Of a stretch of DNA of 64,000 nt, positions 33,402 through 42,600 are shown piece after piece. The notes below the pieces were generated by a model. It was given only the letters and a program-made list of their open reading frames with translations. It searched no databases and was not told the origin of the DNA. The translations under genes and the position numbers were made by a program. The DNA comes from Actinoplanes campanulatus (GTDB lineage: Bacteria; Actinomycetota; Actinomycetes; Mycobacteriales; Micromonosporaceae). The stretch lies in assembly GCF_014647795.1 (NCBI RefSeq), contig NZ_BMPW01000007.1:1-64000 (forward strand), given 5' to 3'. The stretch's first letter is position 1; the number at the start of each line of letters is the position of its first letter.

Positions 33402-34235
33402 ATGGATTCACTCATGGCAGGTCGAGGTGCTGTTACCGAGAGGCCCGCCGAGCCAGGTCCCGCTCCGGAGACCGGCCGGCGGTCGCGGACGCCGGCGGTC
33501 GTCACCGCGGCGATGGGGGCGTTCGGGCTCCTCGGCGTCTTCGTGGCGGAGCAGGACGAACCGGCGAAGCTGTGGAACCTGCTGGTCGTGCTCGTCGCGA
33601 CCGGGGCCACGGCGCTGACCGTGTGGCTGGCGCCGCGCCGGTGGATCGCCGGCGCGGTGGCGTCGGTCCTTCTGGCGATCTCGGGGATGGCGTTGAATCC
33701 GTTCTACGGGAGCCCGGAGCCGGGTGACGGGGTCCGGGGGCCCGGGATCTGGCCGAGCAGCGCGCAGAACGTCGCTCCGGAGCCGGGTGACGAGATCCGG
33801 ATGCACGAGATCTGGCCGAGCAGCGCGCAGAATGTCGCGCATCCGTTGAAGCGCCGTGACTGGGTGGCGACCCAGTTCCGGGTGACCGGGTCGTTGATCC
33901 TGTCGGTGGAGGTCGCGGCGGGTGGGGAGGGCGCCCGGCTGTTGCTGGCCGTCGTCGACGAGCGGGGCACGGAGATCGCCTCGGGTGAGGCGGATGTCCG
34001 TGACTGGCGGGCCAAGGTCACCTTCCCGGTCCCGGTCGACGTCGCGAGGTATCAGGGCACACGGCTGTATCTGCGGGCGCACAACCTGTGGCAGGCGGCG
34101 GCCAGGGTGTATTTCACCCGGACCGACCTCGATCCGGGCGTCGGCACCTATGTGCGCTGCGAGCGACCGCGGTTGACCGACTGCCCCGACCCGGAGCCAC
34201 GGGACCTGAGCGCCATCGTCATCGGCCGGCGGTGA
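33402..34235 (+). CDS. hypothetical membrane-anchored protein with a 21-residue tandem repeat
   Basis: The 277-residue protein has a 30-residue polar leader and two hydrophobic helices (about residues 33-50 and 58-100). Two nearly identical 21-residue units follow, each PEPGD-x-x-R-x-x-x-IWPSSAQNVA (63-bp DNA duplication at about 33716-33841). An extracytoplasmic beta-rich domain with two Cys near the C-terminus (YVRCERPRLTDCPDPEP) completes it. No family is recognised. ATG 33414 is also possible. It overlaps the convergent MaoC gene by 17 bp. Confidence 0.6.
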   Translation: MDSLMAGRGAVTERPAEPGPAPETGRRSRTPAVVTAAMGAFGLLGVFVAEQDEPAKLWNLLVVLVATGATALTVWLAPRRWIAGAVASVLLAISGMALNPFYGSPEPGDGVRGPGIWPSSAQNVAPEPGDEIRMHEIWPSSAQNVAHPLKRRDWVATQFRVTGSLILSVEVAAGGEGARLLLAVVDERGTEIASGEADVRDWRAKVTFPVPVDVARYQGTRLYLRAHNLWQAAARVYFTRTDLDPGVGTYVRCERPRLTDCPDPEPRDLSAIVIGRR

Positions 34236-35088
34236 CCGTGCCGGACAGGTGCGGCTGCCCCGAGTGGACGGTGAGATCCCAGCCGGTGGCGGCCGGCTTC
34301 GCGGTGAACCGGACCGTGGCCGGCAGCAGGACCGGCTTCTTGAAGGCGACGTCGACGGTGTACGCGCCGGGGAGGCGGCCCTCCAGGGCGGCCAGACAGC
34401 GGGCCACGGTCCACATGCCGTGGGCGATCGGGCGCGGGAAGCCGAAGAGCCGCGCCCCCAGCCGGGAGGTGTGGATCGGGTTGCGGTCGCCGGAGACCGC
34501 GGCGTAGTCACCGCCGACCCGGGCGGGCACCCGCCACACGGCCCCGCCGACCGGGGACGGGCGCGACCCGGTGAGCGAACCACCGGAAGAAGCGGAACGC
34601 GAGCCGGCACGGGAGGCGTCGAGACGCAGGTACGTGGAGACGCCCCGCCACACCTCGGCCCCGTCGACCGTGGCGGTGGCGACGATGTCGAACTGGCGCC
34701 CGCGCGGATGCTCCCGCAGGTCGGCGGCCCGGACCGACAGGTCGAGCACCGCGCTGGACGGAATGGCGCGGCGCACGGTGATCCGGTTGGCGACATGGAC
34801 CAGGCCGATCAGTGGGAGCGGAAAGCCGTCCCCCGTCATCAGTCGCAGGGCCAGCGGGAACGCCAGCACGTGCGGGTAGGTCGCGGGCAGCGTGTCGATG
34901 AGCCGGAACCCGCAGACCCGGTCGTACGCGGCCAGGTGCCCCGGGTCGACCGTCACGCCCCGGTGCTGGACCTCGACGTCGGGAAGTGTGTCGCCGGAGC
35001 GGCCGAGGCCGGGCAGCAGGCCGAGGGCGGCCCGGGCGTACGCGGCCGTGGTGCCCGGCCCTTCGCTGAGCTCGACGACCGCCACCAT
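34219..35088 (-). CDS. htdX: MaoC-domain (R)-3-hydroxyacyl dehydratase (HtdX-like)
   Basis: The 289-residue double hot-dog-fold enzyme catalyses reversible hydration of trans-2-enoyl-CoA/ACP. The C-terminal half has the active-site motif YAAVSGDRNPIHTS (about residues 194-207), where Asp and His are catalytic, and the lid FPRPIAHGMWT. Domain layout and the neighbours (fabG4 upstream in the operon, fadA2 divergent) match mycobacterial Rv0241c. Start ATG 35088 directly follows the fabG4 stop (35090). It probably supplies the dehydration step next to FabG4 in fatty-acid or mycolate-like chain handling. Confidence 0.85.
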   Translation of the reverse strand: MVAVVELSEGPGTTAAYARAALGLLPGLGRSGDTLPDVEVQHRGVTVDPGHLAAYDRVCGFRLIDTLPATYPHVLAFPLALRLMTGDGFPLPLIGLVHVANRITVRRAIPSSAVLDLSVRAADLREHPRGRQFDIVATATVDGAEVWRGVSTYLRLDASRAGSRSASSGGSLTGSRPSPVGGAVWRVPARVGGDYAAVSGDRNPIHTSRLGARLFGFPRPIAHGMWTVARCLAALEGRLPGAYTVDVAFKKPVLLPATVRFTAKPAATGWDLTVHSGQPHLSGTVTAGR

Positions 35089-35089
35089 G

Positions 35090-36430
35090 TCAGGCCCCGA
35101 GCAGGCTCTGGCCGCAGACCCGGACCACGTTGCCGGTGATCGTCGCCGACCCGGGCGAGGCGAGCCAGGCGATCGTCTCGGCCACGTCGACCGGCAGGCC
35201 GCCCTGGGACATGCTGTTGAGCCGCCGTCCGGCCTCGCGCAGCCCGATCGGCATCTTCGCGGTCATCGCCGTCTCGATGAAGCCGGGCGCGACCGCGTTG
35301 ATGGTGATGCCGCGCGGGAGCAGCACCGGGGCGTACGCCTGGACCCTCCCGATGACGCCGGCCTTGCTGGTGGCGTAGTTGGTCTGCCCGCGGTTCCCGG
35401 CGATGCCGGCGATCGAGGCGACGCCGACGATCCGCCCGCCGGAGCCGATGAGCCCGCGTTCCAGGAGCAGGTCGTCGACGCGTTCCGGGGCGGTCAGGTT
35501 GACGCCGATCACCGAGTCCCACCGGTCCTCGGACATCCGGGCGATCGTCTTGTCCCGGGTGATGCCGGCGTTGTGCACGACGATGTCGACGCCGGTGTGC
35601 GGTCCGGCGGCCAGGTATCCGGCCAGGCGCTCGGGCGCGTCGTCGGCGGTGAGGTCGAGTTGCAGGGCGCGGCCGCGGGCCTCGTTGGCCACGTCGGCGA
35701 GCGCGTCGCCGGCGGCCGGCACGTCGAGCGCGATCACGTCGGCGCCGTCGCGGGCCAGCACCCGGGCGATGGCGGCGCCGATGCCCCGGGCCGCGCCGGT
35801 GACCAGGGCGAGTTTGCCGTCGAGGGGCCGGTCCCAGTCGGCCGGGGCGGGCACGTCGCCGGCGCCGATGCGGACGACCTGGCCGGAGACGTACGCCGAG
35901 CGGCCGCTGAGCAGGAAGCGCAGCGTCGACTCGACGGCCTGCTCGCCGCCGGGCGCCACGTAGACGAGCTGCGCGGTCACCCCGCGCCCGAATTCCTTGC
36001 CGATGCTGCGGGTCAGGCCTTCCAGGCTCCGCTGCGCGGTCGCCTCGGCCGGCGTCGCGGTGGCTTCCGGTGGGGTGCCGAGCACCAGCACGCGGCCGGA
36101 GACCTCCAGGGAGCGGGCGTACGGGTGGAAGAAGTCGTAGAGTGCCCGCAGCCCGGTGCTGTCGGTGATCCCGGTGGCGTCGAGGACGAGTGCGCTCACC
36201 CGTACCCCGTCCGGGTTTTGATCGGTGACCTCCGCGCCCGCCGCGCCCAGAAGCTTGCGGATCGGCTCGGAGAGCCGGCCGCCCGGCGCCGCGCCCAGCA
36301 GGACCGGCCCGTTGACCAGCGGATCTCCGGCCCGGTGGCGGCGCAGCCGGGGCGGATCAGGCAGCCCGAGGCGCTTGACCACGGTCCGGCCGAGACCGGA
36401 GTTGGCGAAGTTCGCGTACCTGTCAGCCAT
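35090..36430 (-). CDS. fabG4: 3-oxoacyl-ACP reductase, high-molecular-weight FabG4 type
   Basis: The 446-residue protein consists of a degenerate N-terminal flavodoxin/SDR-like half (to about residue 205) and a complete SDR half: GAARGIGAAIA cofactor motif, HNAGITRD, catalytic Ser in VASIAG and Tyr-Lys in NYATSKAGV, then NAVAPGFIETAMTAKMP. This two-domain form is the NADH-dependent FabG4 (Rv0242c) of mycobacteria, which reduces long 3-oxoacyl chains. Typical short FabG proteins are about 240 residues. ATG 36430 is divergent from fadA2 by 51 bp. Forms an operon with htdX. Confidence 0.9.
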   Translation of the reverse strand: MADRYANFANSGLGRTVVKRLGLPDPPRLRRHRAGDPLVNGPVLLGAAPGGRLSEPIRKLLGAAGAEVTDQNPDGVRVSALVLDATGITDSTGLRALYDFFHPYARSLEVSGRVLVLGTPPEATATPAEATAQRSLEGLTRSIGKEFGRGVTAQLVYVAPGGEQAVESTLRFLLSGRSAYVSGQVVRIGAGDVPAPADWDRPLDGKLALVTGAARGIGAAIARVLARDGADVIALDVPAAGDALADVANEARGRALQLDLTADDAPERLAGYLAAGPHTGVDIVVHNAGITRDKTIARMSEDRWDSVIGVNLTAPERVDDLLLERGLIGSGGRIVGVASIAGIAGNRGQTNYATSKAGVIGRVQAYAPVLLPRGITINAVAPGFIETAMTAKMPIGLREAGRRLNSMSQGGLPVDVAETIAWLASPGSATITGNVVRVCGQSLLGA

Positions 36431-36481
36431 GCGAGTAGCCTACCGGTGAGTAACCGAGATTCTTCGATGTGGAGGATAGTC

Positions 36482-37759
36482 GTGGTGGACGTGCGCCGTG
36501 TGGCCGTGCTGGGCGGGAACCGGATTCCGTTCGCCCGCTCCAACAGCCGCTACGCCGAGGCCTCGAACCAGGACATGCTGACCGCCGCGCTGGACGGGCT
36601 GATCGCCCGGTTCGGGCTGGCCGGTGAGCGGCTCGGCGAGGTCGTGGCGGGGGCCGTGCTGAAGCACTCGCGCGACTTCAACCTGACCCGGGAGACGGTG
36701 CTCGGTTCGCGGCTGGACCCGCGGACCCCGGCCTACGACATCCAGCAGGCCTGCGGGACCGGCCTGGAGGCGGCCATCCTGGTGGCCAACAAGATCGCGC
36801 TCGGGCAGATCGACTCCGGCGTGGCCGGTGGCGTGGACACCACCTCGGACGCTCCGTTGCAGCTCAACGAGGACATGCGGCGCGCTCTGCTCCAGCTGAA
36901 CCGGGCCCGGAGCCTCGGTGAGCGGCTCAGGGCGGTGGCCAAGCTGCGCCCGCAGCACGCGATCAAGCCGGAGCTGCCGCGCAACGCCGAGCCGCGGACC
37001 GGGCTGTCGATGGGCGAGCACGCGGCGGTCACGGCCCTGCGGTGGAACATCGGGCGGGCCGACCAGGACGAGCTGGCGCTCACCTCCCACCAGCGGCTCG
37101 CGGAGGCGTACGATCGCGGCTTTTTCGATGATCTTCTGACGCCCTATCTGGGGCTGACCCGGGACCAGAACCTGCGCGCGGACACCAGCCTGGAGAAACT
37201 GGCGAAGCTGAAGCCGGTGTACGGCGAGGAGAACGCCACGATGACGGCGGGCAACTCGACGCCGCTCACCGACGGCGCCTCGACCGTGCTGCTCGCCTCC
37301 GAGGAGTGGGCGGCCGAGCATTCGCTGCCGGTGCTGGCCTGGTTCGCCGACTCGGAGACCGCGGCGGTCGACTACGTGCACGGCGACGAGGGCCTGCTGA
37401 TGGCGCCCGCCTACGCGGTGCCCCGGATGCTGGCCCGCAACGGCCTCACCCTCCAGGACTTCGACTACTACGAGATCCACGAGGCGTTCGCGTCACAGGT
37501 GCTGGCCACCCTCGCGGCGTGGGAGTCGCCCGAGTTCTGCAAGGAGAGGCTCGGCCTGGACGCCCCGCTCGGCTCGATCGACCGGGCGAGGCTCAACGTC
37601 AACGGGTCCTCGCTGGCGGCCGGCCACCCGTTCGCGGCGACCGGCGGCCGGATCGTCGCGTCCCTGGCCAAGCAGCTCGCGGTGAAGGGCTCGGGCCGGG
37701 GCCTGATCTCCATCTGCGCGGCCGGCGGTCAGGGCGTGGTGGCGATCCTGGAGCGTTGA
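36482..37759 (+). CDS. fadA2: acetyl-CoA C-acyltransferase (thiolase), FadA2-like
   Basis: The 425-residue thiolase has the nucleophile Cys in DIQQACGTGLEAA (about residue 88), the second His in NVNGSSLAAGHPFAATGGR and the final Cys in LISICAAGGQG. It opens with RVAVLGGNRIPFARSNS, very like Rv0243. The frame extends far upstream only as antisense of fabG4; GGAGG at 36471-36475 places the start at GTG 36482 or 36485 rather than ATG 36467, which contains that ribosome site. It cleaves or condenses acyl-CoA; its substrate chain is unknown. Confidence 0.9.
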   Translation: MVDVRRVAVLGGNRIPFARSNSRYAEASNQDMLTAALDGLIARFGLAGERLGEVVAGAVLKHSRDFNLTRETVLGSRLDPRTPAYDIQQACGTGLEAAILVANKIALGQIDSGVAGGVDTTSDAPLQLNEDMRRALLQLNRARSLGERLRAVAKLRPQHAIKPELPRNAEPRTGLSMGEHAAVTALRWNIGRADQDELALTSHQRLAEAYDRGFFDDLLTPYLGLTRDQNLRADTSLEKLAKLKPVYGEENATMTAGNSTPLTDGASTVLLASEEWAAEHSLPVLAWFADSETAAVDYVHGDEGLLMAPAYAVPRMLARNGLTLQDFDYYEIHEAFASQVLATLAAWESPEFCKERLGLDAPLGSIDRARLNVNGSSLAAGHPFAATGGRIVASLAKQLAVKGSGRGLISICAAGGQGVVAILER

Positions 37760-37840
37760 GACCCATTGATGGGGCTTGTCCCGGAAGTTACGCCCTCGTA
37801 AGGTTACCGGCGAGTTAACCTGCCGGCGGAGGGGCTGACC

Positions 37841-39052
37841 GTGGAGTTCTGGCTCGACCTCAACGACGAACAGCGCGAGCTGCGCGACTGGGTGCACGGG
37901 TTCGCCGCGTCGGTGGTCCGGCCCGCGGCCGCGGAGTGGGACGAGCGGGAGGAGACTCCCTGGCCGGTCCTCCAGGAGGCCGCGAAGATCGGCCTGTACG
38001 GGTTCGAGTTCCTCGCCAACACCTGGTCGGACACGTCCGGGCTGAGTCTGCCGGTCGCCAACGAGGAGCTGTTCTGGGGCGACGGCGGCATCGGCATGGC
38101 GATCTCCGGCACCTCACTCGCGGTGGCCGCGATCTTCGGCTCGGGTACGCCGGATCAGCTGGTCGAGTGGGTGCCGCAGTGCTTCGGTGACGCCGCCGAC
38201 CCCAGGGTGGGCGCGTTCTGCAGCACCGAGCCGGAGGCCGGTTCGGATGTGGCGTCGATGCGGACCCGGGCGGTCTACCACGAGGCGACCGACGAGTGGG
38301 TGATCAGCGGGCAGAAGGCGTACGCCACCAACGGCGGGATCGCCCACGTGCACGTGGTGACGGCCAGTGTCGACCCGTCGCTGGGTTCCCGGGGGCAGGC
38401 CGCGTTCGTCGTGCCGCCCGGGACGAAGGGCCTGACCGGGACGAAGAAGCTGAAGAAGCTGGGGCTGCGGGCCTCGCACACGGCCGACGTGTTCCTCGAC
38501 GACGTCCGGGTGCCCGGCAGCTGCCTGCTCGGCGGCAAGGAGGCGCTGGACAAGCGGCTCGCCAAGGCGCGTGAGGGGCAGAAGCGGTCCGGCCAGGCGG
38601 CGATGCGGACCTTCGAGCTGTCCCGGCCGGCGGTCGGCGCGCAGGCGATCGGCATCGCCCGGGCCGCCTACGAGTACGCGCTGGAGTACGCGAAGACCCG
38701 GGTCCAGTTCGGTCGCCCGATCATCGAGAACCAGGCGGTCGCGTTCGCGCTGGCCGACATGCGGATGGAGATCGACGCGGCCCGGCTGCTGGTGTGGCGG
38801 GCGGCGTGGATGGGCCGCAACGAGCGGCCGTTCACCGCCGGCGAGGGCTCGATGTCGAAGCTGAAGGCCGGTGAGGTGGCGGTCGCGGTCACCGAGAAGG
38901 CGGTGCAGATCCTCGGCGGCGCCGGCTACCTGCGGGAGCATCCGGTGGAGCGGATGTTCCGGGACGCCAAGATCTACACGATCTTCGAGGGCACCTCGGA
39001 GATCCAGCGGCTGGTGATCGCACGCGCCATCTCGGGCGTGCAGATCCGCTGA
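37841..39052 (+). CDS. acyl-CoA dehydrogenase
   Basis: The 403-residue FAD enzyme has the substrate/FAD loop AFCSTEPEAGSDVASMRTRA (about residues 125-144), the ACAD C-terminal QILGGAGYLREHPVERMFRDAKI, and the catalytic Glu in YTIFEGTSEIQRL. Family length is normal; it is the usual short ACAD and not the long FadE5 seen next to Rv0243 in mycobacteria. GGAGG precedes the GTG start at 37841. It follows fadA2 by 81 bp in the same direction, so it probably starts the same beta-oxidation-like pathway. Confidence 0.9.
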   Translation: MEFWLDLNDEQRELRDWVHGFAASVVRPAAAEWDEREETPWPVLQEAAKIGLYGFEFLANTWSDTSGLSLPVANEELFWGDGGIGMAISGTSLAVAAIFGSGTPDQLVEWVPQCFGDAADPRVGAFCSTEPEAGSDVASMRTRAVYHEATDEWVISGQKAYATNGGIAHVHVVTASVDPSLGSRGQAAFVVPPGTKGLTGTKKLKKLGLRASHTADVFLDDVRVPGSCLLGGKEALDKRLAKAREGQKRSGQAAMRTFELSRPAVGAQAIGIARAAYEYALEYAKTRVQFGRPIIENQAVAFALADMRMEIDAARLLVWRAAWMGRNERPFTAGEGSMSKLKAGEVAVAVTEKAVQILGGAGYLREHPVERMFRDAKIYTIFEGTSEIQRLVIARAISGVQIR

Positions 39053-39126
39053 CGTTTTCCCTCCACGTGCGTCAACGTCACGGGCGGGCTGGACCGGTCT
39101 CGTCCACTGTGGTCAAGGTGGGACGC

Positions 39127-39645
39127 ATGCGGCTGCTTCGGGGTGACGCGTTCGACGGGCTGTTCCGGTCCTTCGAACGGACGGCGTTCCACCTGGAGGT
39201 GCAGGACGTCTATCACACGCGGGAGGAGTCGGCGCCGTTCCAGCGGTTCCTCGACGGCGAACCGGATGACCTGGGCTGGCAGCGGCCGTGGCTGGAGCTG
39301 GTCCGGGAGGTCACCGACGCGGGCCGCAGCGTCCGGCGGCTGCGGGTGGTGCCGGTGCCTCATCTGGACTACACGCGGTGGCTGCTGAGCATCTCCGGGT
39401 TCAACGTCGAGGCCGGCGAGGACATCCGCTGGCTGCCCCGGCCCGAGGCGGGCGGGCTGGCGGTCGCCTTCGACGACTTCTGGCTGTTCGACGACCGCCG
39501 GGTGGTGTTCAGCCTGTTCGGTCCGGACGGCGGGTTCGCCGGGGGCGCGCTCACCGAGGATCCGGCGATCGTCCGGCACTGCGCACGGACCCGGACGACC
39601 CTGTGGACCGCCGGGACCCCGCACGACGACTACGTCAAAGGTTGA
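39127..39645 (+). CDS. DUF6879-family protein
   Basis: A 172-residue soluble protein with the DUF6879 pattern: FRSFERTAFHLEVQDVYHTREESAPFQRFLDGEP (about residues 13-46), followed by the conserved R-x-x-V-P-x-P-H-L-D-Y-x-R-W segment and W-L-P-R near the end. Family members are actinobacterial and often sit beside XRE/DUF397 regulators; function is unknown. ATG 39127 gives the family N-terminus (MRLLRGDAFDGL); earlier in-frame starts add a linker. Its end overlaps the convergent helicase gene by 11 bp. Confidence 0.75.
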   Translation: MRLLRGDAFDGLFRSFERTAFHLEVQDVYHTREESAPFQRFLDGEPDDLGWQRPWLELVREVTDAGRSVRRLRVVPVPHLDYTRWLLSISGFNVEAGEDIRWLPRPEAGGLAVAFDDFWLFDDRRVVFSLFGPDGGFAGGALTEDPAIVRHCARTRTTLWTAGTPHDDYVKG

Positions 39646-42600
39646 CCTCGGTCCACACCGGCCGGCCGGCCTCCTCCCGGCGCGGCAGCATCGCCGGGTC
39701 GGGCAGGTCGAGCAGGTCGTTCGCCGGGGCGGCGATCAGCCCGTTGCGGTGCGCGATCAGCCGGTCCGCCTCGACCAGGTCGTCGAGCATCGCCGCGAGC
39801 CGGGCCGCGCCCGCCCGGTTGCCGCTCCAGCCGAACAGCCGCCCGGCCGCGGCCAGCAGGTCCTCCCCCTCGACCAGGCCGGCGTCGAGGACCAGATACT
39901 CCAGGGCGAGCTGGATCTCGGAGTCGGCGACCTGCTCGGGTTTGCGGGTGACCCCGTCGCCGGGCACCCGCACGGCCGGGATGGGGGCGTCCGGGGCGGT
40001 CACGAAGGTGCCGTCGAAGCCGGCGCGGGAGTCGCGTACGGCCGTCTCGATCGCCGCCTTGACCTGCTGGGTGACGCGGGACATGCCCCAGCCGTCACGG
40101 ATCCGCCGGGTCAGCGTGGCCAGGTGCACCGGGCCCTCCACCTCGGCGACCCGCTCGACGGCCTCGATCAGCAGCTGCCGGGCCACCGCGTCGGCGAGGC
40201 GGGTGGTGGCCGGCAGCGGCTCGATCACGGCGCGCTCGTAGGGCAGCGCCCACTCGGGCCGCTGCGCCGGGCGGGCGGTCAGCGTCTCGTCCTCGGTCTC
40301 GGCGAAGACGTCCGGGATGGCCAGGGCGCTCTCGACAGCCGTCCGGAGCCGGGCCTCCTCGTTCTCCCGGTCGTGGTACCACGCGACCGACCAGATCCGG
40401 TGCAGGTGCCAGCCGAGGCTGTGCAGCACCTGCTCGTGCAGGCGGTCCCGGTCCCGGGCGACCGGGGGCAGCTGGTAGCCGGGGCCGTCGCAGCGGACGC
40501 CGAGGGCGTACGACTCGCGGGTGTCGTCCGGGTGGCGCACCCCGATCTCGACCCGGTAGCGGCCCGCGCCGGACCGGGTGTGCACCGGGTAGCCCCAGTT
40601 CTCCAGGGTCTCCCGGATCGACTCCTCGATCGGGGAGGGCTCCTGCTCGGTGGGCGCCGGCCCGCCGCGCTCGGCGTAGTCGAGGTACGCGGCGAGCTGG
40701 CGTTCCCCCTCGTCGGCGGGTTCCTCACGGTCCCCGGCGCCGATCGCCGACACCACCTCGACCCGGTGCCGGGCCCGGGTGACGGCGACGGCGAGCCGCC
40801 GTGCGCCGGTGGGGCCGCCGGCCGCGTCCAGGCTCGCGCCGGTGGACAGGATGATCACGTCGCGTTCGTCGCCCTGTGCCGTCTCGGCGCCCTCGACCAC
40901 GAAGTCGCCGAGGAAGCCCTCCAGGTCGGGGCGCCCGGCCAGTTCGGCCTCGACCGCGTCGGCGATCTCGTCGGCGTGGCCGGCGGTGAGCGTCACGACG
41001 CCCAGCGACAGCGACGGCCGGGTGGTCAGGTGGTGCAGGACCCGTTCGGCGACCAGGCGGGCCTCGCCCGTGTCCGCGGCCGGGTGGAGCTGGACGCCGA
41101 GATCCTCGCCGGACGGGTGCGGGCTCGGGAAGGTGTTCAGCCGGCCCTGGTAGAAGGCCTGGTTGGCGAAGGCGATCAGGCTCTCGTGCCGGCTGCGGTA
41201 GTGCCAGGTGAGGGCGAGCCGGGTGAACGCGCCGCAGTCGTTCGCCACCACCAGCACCGACGGCTGGTCGCCGGCCGGTGGCAGCTGGGCGTCGTCGCCG
41301 ACGATCACCAGGGACGCACCCCGGTAGGCGCAGGCCGCCGCGGCCGCCGGGGTCATCCGGGACGCCTCGTCGATCACCACGACGTCGAAGGACGCCTCGG
41401 CCGGCAGCAGGCGGCTCACCTCGGCGGGCGGCATGACCAGGCACGGTTTGAGGGCGGCGACCGTGTCCCAGGCGCCGGCGAGCAGGTCGCGTACCGGGAG
41501 GTGGCCGTCGTTCTTGAGGCCCTCGGCGCGGATCAGCGCGGCGCCGTCACCGCCGGTGACCTCCGGCCGCCGCCGGCCGAGCACCTCGATGACCGCTTCG
41601 GCGGCGTCGGTGAGCAGTTCGGAGTCCAGGCGGCGGAACCCGGCGGCCAGCTCGTCGCGGTTGACCCCGGCGACCGGCAGGAGCCGCTCGTCCTCGGCCA
41701 GGACGTGGTCGGTCCACGCCCGGTACGCGCTGCGTTCCAGCACGTCGCCGAGCCGCTGTACGTCCACCGCGTGGTCGGCGCAGAAGTCGACGACGGTGTC
41801 CATCCCGTACTCGGCGAGGACCGCGCGCGCCTCCAGGTACTGGAACCACTCCTGCTGGCCGGTGTCGTCGTCGAGCAGGTCGCGCAGCAGGTCGTGGGCG
41901 GTCTCGTAGCGGTCCAGGGTGGTGCCGAGCCGGACCTGCCGGGCCGGGCCGAAGGCGTCCAGGATGCGCTGCCGGGCCTCCTGCCATGCCGTGAGCGCCG
42001 GGGTCAGGTCGGGGGCGGGGCGGCCCGCGGTCAGCGCCTCGGCCTGTTCGCCGGTGAGCGCGGAGTCGGTGCCGGTGCGCAACGTACGGGCGTGCGCCGT
42101 CCACTCGATGGCGTCCTCGAGGGCTCGCAGGTCGGTGTGCCGTCCGTGGAACACCGGCCCGAGGGTGTTCTCGAAGGACCGGCTCGCGGCGGCGAACGCG
42201 TCCTCGGCCTCGATCACGCCCTGCCGTACCTCGATGATCCCGGCCGCCTCGGCGCCGTTGAGGTCGCGGCCGACGGCGTCGCCGAGCTGCCGCAGGATCG
42301 CGGCGGTGTCGCGCAGCGGCGCCACCTGGGCACGCAGCCACGCGACCGCCTCTTGCACCGGGCCGTGGCCGAGTTCCGGCCGCCCGGCCGGGTCGGGTTC
42401 CGGCCGCAGGGTGCCCCGCCAGTACCGGAACACGTCGCGGGCCTCGGTGACGGCCCGGACCAGGTCGTCGGCCGGGTGCACGGCGCAGACGTAGTCGATG
42501 ACCGCGGGCAGCGCCTCGGGCGGGGTGACCCGCAGCACCTCGCTGGCCGTCTGGAGGGCCCGGCCGATCGCCGGGAAGTCGGTGTCGGCCCGTTCCCAGA

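Noticed and set aside
34892-36481. Upstream extension of the thiolase frame
   Set aside because: It covers fabG4 and htdX in antisense. The GGAGG at 36471 sets the start near 36482.
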